A stretch of DNA of 64,000 bases from Qipengyuania profundimaris (lineage in GTDB: Bacteria > Pseudomonadota > Alphaproteobacteria > Sphingomonadales > Sphingomonadaceae). The number at the start of each line of letters is the position of its first letter. Within the stretch, counting starts at the first letter, position 1. Where the stretch lies: positions 681,131 to 745,130 of the forward strand of contig NZ_JAVAIM010000001.1 in the NCBI RefSeq assembly GCF_030717945.1, written 5' to 3'. The position numbers and the translations under genes are program-made. Under the pieces are notes generated by a model. That model was not told the DNA's origin. It made no database searches and saw only the letters and a list, made by a program, of their open reading frames with translations. Shown one piece after another: positions 24,926 to 33,013 of the stretch.

Positions 24926-26020
24926 ATGAACGCCCACCAGCCCATGCCTTCCGACGATTTCGTCGCACGCCGCGATGCGGGCGCCGGCTGGCATGCGCAA
25001 ATGCCGGATGACAAGGCGATGCTGCGCGCCGCGCGCGACCTGACCAAGGACATCGCCGAAGCGCGGCCCGCGATTTACTGGCCTGACATGATCGGCTCCG
25101 CGCTGCTCGGCTACGTTGCAATTGCGGCTGCGATACTGGTCGACGGGGCGCTGGAGAAGATCGCTTTCGGCATCGTTGGCGCGCTCGCCTTCTACCGCGC
25201 GCTGATGTTCATCCATGAGCTCACGCACATTCACAAGAACGCGCTGCCGGGTTTTCGGTTGGGCTGGAACCTGCTGGTCGGCATCCCCCTGCTGGTGCCG
25301 TCTTTCATGTACGAAGGCGTGCACACGCTGCACCACAAGCGCACGCAATACGGCACCGTCGAGGACCCGGAGTACTTGCCGCTCGCTCTGATGAAGCTGT
25401 GGAGCCTGCCGCTGTTCGTGCTGGTTTCGCTGCTGGCGCCGATCGGGTTGATCGTGCGCTTCGGCCTGCTCGTGCCCCTCGGTGCGATCTTGCCGCCGGT
25501 CCGCAAGTTCGTGTGGCAGCGCGCCTCCTCGCTCTCGATCAATCCCGAATTCCGCCGCCGTCCGCCCGAAGGCGATATCTCGAAGCGCGTTTTCTGGCAG
25601 GAGCTGGGCGGTATGCTGTGGGCATGGGCACTGGTCGGTAGCGTATTCTGGCTCGGCTGGGCACCGCTGGTAACTGCCGGAGCGATACTTTCGGTGACGG
25701 CGCTGCTCAACCAGCTGCGCACGCTCGTGGCGCATCTGTGGGAGAACGAGGGCGAGGCGATGACCGTCACGGCGCAATTCCTCGATAGCGTCAACGTGCC
25801 GCCGCCGGGCTATGCGGCGGAAATCTGGGCGCCGGTGGGCTTGCGCTATCATGCGCTGCACCACCTGATGCCGTCGATGCCCTATCACTCGCTGCCCGAA
25901 GCGCACCGCCGTCTCGCCCGTGAGCTTGGCGTGAGTTCGACCTATCACGGCGCCAACCATAAGGGCATGGCGACGCTGGTGGGACGGATCGCGCGCAGCA
26001 CGATGACGCCGCGCGGCTGA
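24926..26020 (+). CDS. Membrane fatty acid desaturase family protein
   Basis: The 364-residue protein has several membrane segments and three His boxes of the membrane di-iron class: HELTH (about residue 96), HTLHHKR (about 133) and HALHH (about 310). These bind the diiron centre that introduces a double bond or hydroxyl in lipids. The exact substrate (fatty acid, sphingolipid or carotenoid) cannot be told. The run GIPLLVPSFMYEGVHTLHHK and the C-terminal YHSLPEAHRRL fit the FA_desaturase family. It is convergent with the GNAT gene at 26021, starting right after its stop. Confidence 0.85.
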   Translation: MNAHQPMPSDDFVARRDAGAGWHAQMPDDKAMLRAARDLTKDIAEARPAIYWPDMIGSALLGYVAIAAAILVDGALEKIAFGIVGALAFYRALMFIHELTHIHKNALPGFRLGWNLLVGIPLLVPSFMYEGVHTLHHKRTQYGTVEDPEYLPLALMKLWSLPLFVLVSLLAPIGLIVRFGLLVPLGAILPPVRKFVWQRASSLSINPEFRRRPPEGDISKRVFWQELGGMLWAWALVGSVFWLGWAPLVTAGAILSVTALLNQLRTLVAHLWENEGEAMTVTAQFLDSVNVPPPGYAAEIWAPVGLRYHALHHLMPSMPYHSLPEAHRRLARELGVSSTYHGANHKGMATLVGRIARSTMTPRG

Positions 26021-26539
26021 TCAGCCGAGAAACCGGATCATCGCACAGCGCCGTTCGCGCGGCAGGCCCAGTTCGACGGCTTTTTCTAGCGATTCCGCCA
26101 GATGCGGGCGGCCATCGAAATCCTGCAATTCTACGAACCCGTGGCGTGCGTAGAACGGCGCGTTCCAGGGGATGTCGATATAGGTGTTGAGCGTGATTGC
26201 GCGGAAACCGGAATTCGCCGCATCGATCGCCAGTGCTTCCAGCAGTGTCGCCCCGATGCCGCAGCGCTGGTGCGTGCGCGCAACGCTGATTTCGGCAAGG
26301 TGCAACTCCCGGCGAATGGGCGCGGCTGCGGCGAAACCGACCACGCGCTCGCCTTCGTAGGCCGTCAGGCAGTGGCCCTTGCGGATCAGGCGGCGATAGT
26401 GATCGGCGCTTTCGGACGGCGGGACCGGGACGCCCTCCAGCGAGGGCTCTTCGCGGAGGAGCCGGGCGGCATCGTCCTCGACCTCGTGGAACCCTTCCGC
26501 ATCCTCCGCCCGCGCCAGCCGGATATGCCAGCTGCTCAT
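26021..26539 (-). CDS. GNAT family N-acetyltransferase
   Basis: The 172-residue protein is a typical GNAT acetyltransferase with the acetyl-CoA loop ISVARTHQRCGIGATLLEALA and the C-terminal NAPFYARHGFVEL. Substrate is unknown. The ATG at 26539 overlaps the lptG stop (ATGA), so it is the third gene of the lptF-lptG operon. Confidence 0.88.
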   Translation of the reverse strand: MSSWHIRLARAEDAEGFHEVEDDAARLLREEPSLEGVPVPPSESADHYRRLIRKGHCLTAYEGERVVGFAAAAPIRRELHLAEISVARTHQRCGIGATLLEALAIDAANSGFRAITLNTYIDIPWNAPFYARHGFVELQDFDGRPHLAESLEKAVELGLPRERRCAMIRFLG

Positions 26540-27633
26540 TCCTCCGTCCGCACGAGGACCGTCTCGCCGATCAGGACAAACAGCAAAAACGGCGCCCAGG
26601 CGGCGAGGAAGGGCGGGTAGCCGCCGAAGCTGCCCATGGCGAGCGCGGCATTGTCGACTACGAAATACGCAAAACCCAGCGCCATGCCGATGACCGCCCG
26701 CAGGAACAGCTGTCCCGAGCGGGCGAGGCCGAAGGCCGCCACTGCACCGAGCAGCGGCATGAGGAAGGCGGACAGCGGCCCGGAGATCTTGTGCCACCAC
26801 TTGGCGCGCAATTCGGCGGTGCGCCGGCCGGCCTTTTCATAGGCATCGATGGAGTCCGACAATTCCCAAAAGGGCTGGGTCTCCGGATCGACCTTGGCAA
26901 GATCGATCTGCGCCGGTGTCAGACCTTCGCCGACCACCAGCGTATCGAGCTCTTCGGTCACGGCATTCTGCACGCTGAACCGCGTCGCACCCTCCAGCCG
27001 CCAGCCGGGGGCGGCAAAGGTCGCCCGCCCGGCATCGACCTGCTCGAGGATCGTGCCGTCCGCGTTGCGATTGTACCAGGTGACATCGGTCATTGCGATG
27101 TCGCTGCCGGAGCCGGTGAGGTTGGCCGCGCTCAGCACGCCCGTGCCGTCGGTGAGATAGACGTTGGCGCGCACGTCGGTCTCTTGCGGAATGGCCCCGT
27201 ATTCGACCGCCTCCCAAGCTTTCAGCGTGGCGGTCGCCCGCGTCGTGATCTGCTCGTTGAACGCGAAGCTCAGCAGCGAGACTATCCCGGCAGTCAGCAG
27301 CAGCGGCGCCAGCACCTGATGCGCCGAAAGCCCCGCCGCCTTCATCGCGATGACCTCGCTGTTCTGGTTCAGGGCGACCAGCGTGATCAGTGTCGCCAGC
27401 AGCACCGAATAGGGCAGGAAGCTCTGGACCAGCTGCGGTATCCTGAGGCCCGCATAGGTCAGCAGCTGGCCCTGGCCATTGCCCTCGACGGCGAGGATCT
27501 TCCCGCTGTTGGACAGCAGGTCGAGCATCATCAGCACCAGCACCAGCATGAACAGCATGGCGAGGATGCGCACCACGAACAGCTTGGCGAGATAGACCGT
27601 CAGCGTCTTGGACGGGAAGAAATCGAATTGCAT
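26536..27633 (-). CDS. lptG: LPS export ABC transporter permease LptG
   Basis: The 365-residue protein has six membrane segments and a large periplasmic beta-jellyroll domain between segments 3 and 4. Family motifs are TLTVYLAKLFVVRILAMLFMLVLVLMMLDLL, NQNSEVIAMKAAGLSAHQVLAPLL and SAFLMPLLGAVAAFGLARSGQ. LptF and LptG with LptB pull LPS from the inner membrane into the LptC-LptA bridge. It follows lptF by 9 bases. Confidence 0.93.
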   Translation of the reverse strand: MQFDFFPSKTLTVYLAKLFVVRILAMLFMLVLVLMMLDLLSNSGKILAVEGNGQGQLLTYAGLRIPQLVQSFLPYSVLLATLITLVALNQNSEVIAMKAAGLSAHQVLAPLLLTAGIVSLLSFAFNEQITTRATATLKAWEAVEYGAIPQETDVRANVYLTDGTGVLSAANLTGSGSDIAMTDVTWYNRNADGTILEQVDAGRATFAAPGWRLEGATRFSVQNAVTEELDTLVVGEGLTPAQIDLAKVDPETQPFWELSDSIDAYEKAGRRTAELRAKWWHKISGPLSAFLMPLLGAVAAFGLARSGQLFLRAVIGMALGFAYFVVDNAALAMGSFGGYPPFLAAWAPFLLFVLIGETVLVRTEE

Positions 27634-27642
27634 GCCCGCGCC

Positions 27643-28869
27643 CTATTCCGCCGGTTGCGCCACGAGGTCGGGCCGCGGCCGCCTGCGCCGGAACAGCTTG
27701 CCGAGTTTCTTCGACAGCTTGGCGAACCACACCTCCAGCGCGCCGATCGCCTGCCCGCCCGGCACGAAAGCGACGCGGTAATACATCCAGCCGATCAGCG
27801 CGGCGAAGATCACGAAAGGCCCCCACAGCGCGATGATCGGATCGATCCGCCCGAGGGCGGCCACGTCCTCTCCATACTGGTTCACCTTGTGGTAGCTCAC
27901 CACCATGATGATCGAGAGGAACACGCCCAGCGCGCTGGTCGATCGCTTGGGCGGGATGCCCAGCGCCACCGCCAGCAGCGGCAGCATCAGCATCATCACC
28001 ACTTCGACCAGCCGGAAATTGAAGCTCGCCTGGCTGGCATCGCGCTGGGCTTCGCTGGCATTGTCGCTCCAGCCGACGCGGAGCAGTTCGGGCAGGATAT
28101 ACTCGCGCTCGGCATCGCCGCGGTCGCGGAAGGCCTCGATCGCGGGCAGGTCGATCGGCAGGTCGTGACGAGTGAAGGTGAGTACGCGCGGCGTTTGCTC
28201 GCCCGTGTCCTGCACGATCGTGCCGTCCGTCAGGCGCAGGATGATCGTGTCGGGATCGTCGGAAGTCGCAAGGAACGCCCCCTGCTTGGCGGAGATCGAG
28301 AGGACCTGGTCGTTGCTGTCCGACACGCGGGCGAAGATGCCGTGCAACTCGCGTCCTTCGTCCTCGCTGCGTTCGATCCTGAGCGCCATGCGATCGGCCA
28401 GCGTGGTGAACTCGCCGACCTTGATGGAGGCACCGAGTGCGCCGGAGCGCAAATCGTATTCGAGCTGTTCGTAGTAATACCGGCTGATCGGCTGGACGTA
28501 GAAGACCAGTGCGATGTTCACGCCCATCAGGAACGCGGTCAGGATATAGGGCACGCGCAGCAGCCGCCCGTAACCGAGGCCCACGGCGCGGAACACGTCG
28601 AGCTCGCTGGTCGTCGCGAGCTTGCGGAAAGCGAGCAGCACGCCGAGTAGCAAGCCGAGCGGAATGGCGAGGCTGGCATATTCGGGCACCAGCGCGGCCA
28701 GCATCTTGAAAACCACGCCGACGGGCCCGCCCTCGACCGAGACGAATTCGAACAGCCGGCCCATCTTCTCCAGCGTCAGCAGCGACGCCGCGACGAAGAA
28801 CACGCCGAGCATCGGGATGATGACCAGCCGGAAGATGTAGCGGTCGATGGCGGGAATGAAATTCAGCAA
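27643..28869 (-). CDS. lptF: LPS export ABC transporter permease LptF
   Basis: The 408-residue partner of LptG has six membrane segments with a periplasmic jellyroll domain. Motifs are IFRLVIIPMLGVFFVAASLLTLEKM, FRKLATTSELDVFRAVGLGYGRLLRVP and MMLMLPLLAVALGIPPKRSTSALG. A basic C-terminal tail (KKLGKLFRRRRPRPD) extends past the last segment. It is the first gene of the lptF-lptG-GNAT operon. Confidence 0.93.
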   Translation of the reverse strand: MLNFIPAIDRYIFRLVIIPMLGVFFVAASLLTLEKMGRLFEFVSVEGGPVGVVFKMLAALVPEYASLAIPLGLLLGVLLAFRKLATTSELDVFRAVGLGYGRLLRVPYILTAFLMGVNIALVFYVQPISRYYYEQLEYDLRSGALGASIKVGEFTTLADRMALRIERSEDEGRELHGIFARVSDSNDQVLSISAKQGAFLATSDDPDTIILRLTDGTIVQDTGEQTPRVLTFTRHDLPIDLPAIEAFRDRGDAEREYILPELLRVGWSDNASEAQRDASQASFNFRLVEVVMMLMLPLLAVALGIPPKRSTSALGVFLSIIMVVSYHKVNQYGEDVAALGRIDPIIALWGPFVIFAALIGWMYYRVAFVPGGQAIGALEVWFAKLSKKLGKLFRRRRPRPDLVAQPAE

Positions 28870-28950
28870 GGCGGTACCGGCGTTGAGGCGTTCGAAATGG
28901 CCCTAGCGTGAATTGCGGGCGAGGTCATGTCCCTTGGTCGATCGATGAAA

Positions 28951-29334
28951 TTACCAGAACCGGCTGCCGGGGATGCCCTTGAACGGACCAGCTTCCTTGC
29001 TGGTGATCCACCCGCCGTAGAAGCCGCCCGGTTGCGGCACGACCTGTTCGCCATCGACCAGTACTTCGTCGAAGGGCTCGGGGTAAAAGGCGAATTGGCC
29101 AGCGATGCCGGCAAAGCTCGGCGTGGGATCGGGGTAGGACCATCCCGCCGCCTCGATCCTCTCGCCTGCGATCTCGACATCCCAGTAGCGCGCCTGCCCC
29201 TTCCACTCGCACAGCGAACGGCGGGCATTGGGCGACAGGTGGTCCATCGCGATATCGGCCTGCGGAATGTAATAGGTCGGCGGGTGGCTCGTCTCGAGCG
29301 TGCGCCATGCGCCACGCGTATCGGCCAGCGTCAC
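28951..29334 (-). CDS. DUF427 family protein, true 5' end uncertain
   Basis: The 127 residues from the GTG at 29334 contain the DUF427 signatures TSHPPTYYIPQADI, CEWKGQARYWDVEI, WSYPDPTPSFAGIAGQFAFYP and QPGGFYGGWITSKEAGPFKG. Function of the family is unknown. The same frame stays open upstream and codes for family-like sequence (GQESVWDYPRPAIAEPTDRH and IVIRHRG) back to about 29420. It has no ATG, GTG or TTG before the stop inside clpS. So the real protein probably begins upstream at an unusual start codon, or the sequence has a small error. It lies directly downstream of clpS. Confidence 0.75.
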   Translation of the reverse strand: MTLADTRGAWRTLETSHPPTYYIPQADIAMDHLSPNARRSLCEWKGQARYWDVEIAGERIEAAGWSYPDPTPSFAGIAGQFAFYPEPFDEVLVDGEQVVPQPGGFYGGWITSKEAGPFKGIPGSRFW

Positions 29335-29461
29335 GCCCCGGTGGCGGATGACGATGTGGCGGTCCGTGGGCTCGGCAATGGCGGGGCGGGGGTAGTCCCA
29401 GACGCTTTCCTGCCCGGGGCCGGGCGGATCGAGGTCCGGATGGCCGAATAACGCGATCGGC

Positions 29462-29827
29462 TTAGGCCTTTTCCAGCGTACACTGCAGCGGATGCTGGTT
29501 CTGGCGGGCGAAATCCATCACCTGGTTAACCTTGGTTTCGGCCACTTCGTAAGGGAAGATGCCGCACACGCCGACGCCCTTCTGGTGGACGTGCAGCATC
29601 ACCCGCGTCGCCTCTTCCATGTCCATGCGGAAGAAGCGCTTGAGGACGATGACCACGAACTCCATCGGGGTGTAATCGTCGTTCAGCAGCAGCACCTTGT
29701 ACTGGCTGGGCTTCTTGGGCTTGGTCCGCGTCTTGGTGGCGACGCCGACCTGGCCTTCGCCGTCCTTCGCATCGTCGTCGTCGCGATCGGCGGCGCGGGC
29801 GGGAAAGGGGGGAAGGCGATCGATCAT
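29462..29827 (-). CDS. clpS: ATP-dependent Clp protease adaptor ClpS
   Basis: ClpS brings N-end rule substrates to ClpAP. The 121-residue protein has a charged linker followed by the core [52 protein letters not shown], with [10 protein letters not shown] and the His pair of HVHQKG lining the substrate pocket. I chose the ATG at 29827; an in-frame TTG at 29857 would add 10 residues. It shares the N-end rule pathway with aat at 12067. Confidence 0.93.
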   Translation of the reverse strand: MIDRLPPFPARAADRDDDDAKDGEGQVGVATKTRTKPKKPSQYKVLLLNDDYTPMEFVVIVLKRFFRMDMEEATRVMLHVHQKGVGVCGIFPYEVAETKVNQVMDFARQNQHPLQCTLEKA

Positions 29828-29944
29828 TGCAGGCCCATTATCGTAACGCTTTGCCAAATCGCAAGGCGGACGAGTGTCTCACACCATGTTTCGGGTCAAG
29901 AAAACGCTGAAATGCTGCGCTCCACGGTCGAAAATCGATGAAGC

Positions 29945-29982
29945 GAAAAAAATGGGCCGAATGGCGCGATGCCATCCGGCCC
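29945..29982 (-). terminator. Rho-independent terminator after the phasin gene
   Basis: On the minus strand GGGCCGGATGGC pairs with GCCATTCGGCCC (29982-29971 with 29965-29954, one mismatch) and is followed by ATTTTTTT. It lies 67 bases after the phasin stop. Confidence 0.85.
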
Positions 29983-30048
29983 GGGTGTCCAATCACCGGG
30001 CGGGGAGAGAGGAGAGAGTGCCCGGTGGATTGAAGCTGGTAATTTCGC

Positions 30049-30894
30049 TTAGGCGGCCTTGCGGACCTTTTCGGCGGCGAGGCTCATGCGGTTCGAAACC
30101 GGTGCGAAAGCTTCGTTGGCGAGCTTCAGCATGGCTTCGGTGTTCTTCGAGGTGGTCGAAACCATCGCGTCGAAGTTGCGGCGCATGATTTCGCCCTGCA
30201 GTTGGAACAGCTCGGTCGGCGACTTCACGGCAGCCATCTTCTTGACGTCGGCCTGGACGGTCTCGGCAGCAGTCTTGGCTTCCTCGACATAGATGCGGCC
30301 CATGTCCTGCATGCCCGAAGCGAGGATCTTGCCGCTTTCCACGAGAGCTTCGAAATTGCCCTTCTGGAATTCGACGGTGTCCTTGGTCAGCTCGGTGCCC
30401 TTGTCGTAAGCAGCCTTGGCGCGCGTCTGCATGTCGGTAGCAACTTCCTTGGCCTTGGCGGTGTAGTCGGTGGTCTTGGCGTTCTTGGCAGTGGCCATGA
30501 TGTTTTCCTTCAGCTTGGAAATGGGAGTGATCTTGGTGGTGGCCGCTTTCTTGCGAACGGCGGTAGTCTTCGCGGCGACCGGCGCCTTGGCCGGAGCCTT
30601 CTTCTTTGCGACGGTCCTGGCGGCAGCCTTCTTCGGCTTGGCCTTTTTCGGTGCAGCCTTCTTGGCGGCGACCTTCTTGGCCGGGGCCTTCTTCGGCGCT
30701 GCCGGCTCGGCAGGCGCGGCGACGGCTTCGGCGATCTTGTCGGTCTTTACCGGAGCGGTCGCGTCCGCTTCGACAGCCTTTTCGACGGTCTTCGCGCTCA
30801 CGCTCGCCTTGGCGGCGTCGGCGGTCTTCTTTTCCGCAGCCTCGGCAAAAGCCTTCTCGGCAGCGGCATCGATTTTGCTCTGGCTGTCAGCCAT
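30049..30894 (-). CDS. Phasin with Lys/Ala/Pro-rich histone H1-like region
   Basis: The 281-residue protein has two parts. Residues ~1-130 are acidic, then rich in Ala, Lys and Pro (KKAAPKKAKPKKAAARTVAK), like histone H1 or AlgP. Residues ~135-281 are a phasin domain of amphipathic helices (VEFQKGNFEALVESGKILASGMQDMGRIYVEEAK, IMRRNFDAMVSTTSKNTEAMLKLANEAF). Phasins coat PHA granules. The basic part could bind DNA and tie granules to the nucleoid, as PhaM does elsewhere; this is inference. ATG at 30894 has GAGG upstream. A sigma-70-like promoter between two palindromes lies before it, and phaC is directly upstream on the same strand. Confidence 0.85.
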   Translation of the reverse strand: MADSQSKIDAAAEKAFAEAAEKKTADAAKASVSAKTVEKAVEADATAPVKTDKIAEAVAAPAEPAAPKKAPAKKVAAKKAAPKKAKPKKAAARTVAKKKAPAKAPVAAKTTAVRKKAATTKITPISKLKENIMATAKNAKTTDYTAKAKEVATDMQTRAKAAYDKGTELTKDTVEFQKGNFEALVESGKILASGMQDMGRIYVEEAKTAAETVQADVKKMAAVKSPTELFQLQGEIMRRNFDAMVSTTSKNTEAMLKLANEAFAPVSNRMSLAAEKVRKAA

Positions 30895-30908
30895 GGGAAC
30901 CTCGCTTT

Positions 30909-30923
30909 TGTTGCAGTGCACAA
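30909..30923 (-). promoter_or_regulatory. Imperfect PhaR-type operator overlapping the phasin -10 box
   Basis: The right half TGCACAA (30917-30923) is the same as in the perfect copy at 30957; the left half TGTTGCA is shifted. The centre is 48 bases from that of the other site. Confidence 0.45.
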
Positions 30924-30949
30924 AATAGACATTGCAGGTGCGAAGTCAA
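30922..30949 (-). promoter_or_regulatory. Sigma-70-like promoter of the phasin gene
   Basis: On the minus strand TTGACT (30949-30944) and TATTTT (30927-30922) are 16 bases apart. The two palindromes at 30909 and 30957 flank it, so a bound repressor would block access. Confidence 0.6.
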
Positions 30950-30956
30950 GCGTTTT

Positions 30957-30971
30957 TTGTGCAGTGCACAA
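30957..30971 (-). promoter_or_regulatory. Perfect palindrome TTGTGCA-N-TGCACAA, candidate PhaR operator
   Basis: Two 7-base halves are exact inverted copies around one centre base (30964). PHA repressors of the PhaR type bind TGC-rich dyads in phasin promoters. PhaR itself is not in the window. Confidence 0.55.
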
Positions 30972-31001
30972 TAAGGCGCGATAGGCCGTTCTTTCAATAC
31001 G

Positions 31002-32879
31002 TTAGCGCGTGGCGACGTAGCGTCCTGGTGCGTCTTCGATCACCTTGTCGCCCTTGCTGCCGGGCTTGCGCTTGCCTTTTGCGGGTACGGTTTCGCCGTC
31101 CTGCTCGCGCAGCCAGTCGATCCAGTCGGGCCACCAGCTGCCCGGATGCTCGACCGCGCCCTCGCGGAATTCGGCCAGGCTGCGGGGCTCCCCGTCGTTG
31201 AGCCAGTATTGGTATTTGCCCGCATCGGGTGGATTGACCACACCCGCGATATGGCCGGACCCGGCGAGCACGAACTTGATCGGTCCCTTGAAGTGGTCGG
31301 TAATTTTCCAGACGCTTTCGGCCGGGGCGATATGGTCTTCCTTGCCCGCCTGCACATAGGTCGGCGTTTCCACGATGCCGAGATCGATCGGCGTATTGTC
31401 GACGCTGAGCGCGCCCGGTTCGACCAGCTTGTTGTCCTTGTAGAGATCGCGCAGATACTGGGCGTGCCACTTCGCCGGCAGATTGGTCACGTCGCCATTC
31501 CAGTGCAGCAGGTCGAAGGCCGGATAATCCTCGCCCAGCAGGTAGTTGTTGACGACGTAATTCCAGATCAGATCGGTGCCGCGCAGCAGGTTGAAGGTCG
31601 CCGCCATGTAGCGCCCGTCGAGATAGCCGTCCGCGCTCATCGCCTTGACCATGCCCAGCTGCTGGTCGTCGACGAAGTTGAGCAGTTCGCCCGCCTTCTC
31701 GAAATCGACCTGCGCGGTGAAGAAGGTGGCGCTCTTTACCTTGTCCTGTTCGCCGCGGCGGTGCAGCAGCGACAACGTGGCGGCGAGCGTGGTCCCCGCG
31801 ACGCAATAGCCGATCGCATGGACGGCCGTCACGTCCAGCCGCTCGCGGATGTGGTCGATCGCATCGATCTGGGCGCGCACGTAGTCGTCCCACATGACGT
31901 CCTTCATGCTCGCGTCGGCCGATTTCCAGCTGACCATGAACACGGTTACGCCGTGATCGACCGCCCATTTGACAAAGCTCTTCTTCGCATTGAGGTCGAG
32001 GATGTAGAAACGGTTGATCCAGGGCGGGAAGATCACCAGCGGAATCGCCAGCACTTCGTCGGTGGAGGGCGAATACTGGATCAGCTGGTAGAGCGGCGTT
32101 TCGTGCACCACCTTGCCCGGAGTCACGGCGATGTTCTCGCCCAGCGTGAAGGCGCTGGCATCGGTATGGGATAGCTGGCCGCGCCTGAGATCGTTGAGCA
32201 GGTGCTCCATGCCCTTGACCAGATTGTCGCCGCGACTTTCCAGCGTCCGCTCCATCACCACCGGATTGAGCAGCGGGAAATTCGCCGGACTGGCGGCTTC
32301 GGTGATGGCCTTGGTGGTGAAGCGTAGCTGCTCGCGTTTGTCCTCGCTAAGCCCATCCATCTGGTCGACCATGTCGGCAACGCGCTGGCCGAGGAACAGA
32401 TAGGTCTGGTGAATCAGCGCGAAGGCGGGATGCGCGCGCCACCTTGGATCGGCGAAGCGGCGATCCTTCAGCGGCATCTCGGGATCGTCGGCCGGGATGC
32501 CGGCCATTTCGCCCAGCCCGTATTGCCCCAGCACCTGCTGCCACAGCTGTATGCCTTCCTGCATCAGCTGCTGCTGCTGCGCCGGATCGGCGATCGGCAT
32601 CTGGCGGAACCAGTCCTGCGCGAGGCTCTGCCAGCGGGTTGGATCGAAATAAGGTGCCATGGCCTGCGGATTGGCCAGCTGTTCGGCCTGGTACTGCATC
32701 CACATGGTCTGCAGCTTCGTGCCGACCTCGGCCCAGTGCTGCGCGTCTTCCGGCTTCATCGGCGTATCGCCCAATGCTCCGCCCGCCATCGCGCCCTGGA
32801 ACGGCGCAAACATCATCCGCGCCAGCTTGGCCGGGGCTTCGTACATGTTGGTGAAGGGATCGGGGCCGGTCTCGGTCAT
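31002..32879 (-). CDS. phaC: Class I polyhydroxyalkanoate synthase
   Basis: PhaC polymerises hydroxyacyl-CoA into PHA. The 625-residue protein has the PhaC N-terminal domain (WFRQMPIADPAQQQ, RFADPRWRAHPAFALIHQTYL) and an alpha/beta hydrolase core. The lipase-like box is GYCVAGTT with the active Cys; the catalytic Asp is in QAGKEDHIAP and the His in AGSGHIAGVVNPP. I chose the ATG at 32879 with AGGAG upstream. Length and single-subunit layout fit class I, which uses short-chain substrates. The phasin gene is 107 bases downstream with its own promoter. Confidence 0.95.
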   Translation of the reverse strand: MTETGPDPFTNMYEAPAKLARMMFAPFQGAMAGGALGDTPMKPEDAQHWAEVGTKLQTMWMQYQAEQLANPQAMAPYFDPTRWQSLAQDWFRQMPIADPAQQQQLMQEGIQLWQQVLGQYGLGEMAGIPADDPEMPLKDRRFADPRWRAHPAFALIHQTYLFLGQRVADMVDQMDGLSEDKREQLRFTTKAITEAASPANFPLLNPVVMERTLESRGDNLVKGMEHLLNDLRRGQLSHTDASAFTLGENIAVTPGKVVHETPLYQLIQYSPSTDEVLAIPLVIFPPWINRFYILDLNAKKSFVKWAVDHGVTVFMVSWKSADASMKDVMWDDYVRAQIDAIDHIRERLDVTAVHAIGYCVAGTTLAATLSLLHRRGEQDKVKSATFFTAQVDFEKAGELLNFVDDQQLGMVKAMSADGYLDGRYMAATFNLLRGTDLIWNYVVNNYLLGEDYPAFDLLHWNGDVTNLPAKWHAQYLRDLYKDNKLVEPGALSVDNTPIDLGIVETPTYVQAGKEDHIAPAESVWKITDHFKGPIKFVLAGSGHIAGVVNPPDAGKYQYWLNDGEPRSLAEFREGAVEHPGSWWPDWIDWLREQDGETVPAKGKRKPGSKGDKVIEDAPGRYVATR

Positions 32880-33013
32880 TGTCGCTCCTGAGGGTGGCAA
32901 GCGCGGATTGTGCTGGCCATAGGATATTGCGTGCCCGCATGCACCTAGGCCGATTGCACCTGCACCGTGAATAGGTAATCAGTGTGACTCGTGTAACGCC
33001 TTACGGAGCCGGA

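Noticed and set aside
26791-28650. 619-codon plus-strand open frame
   Set aside because: It is antisense to lptG and lptF, which have clear motifs; its His/Arg/Gln-rich content is typical of a high-GC shadow frame.
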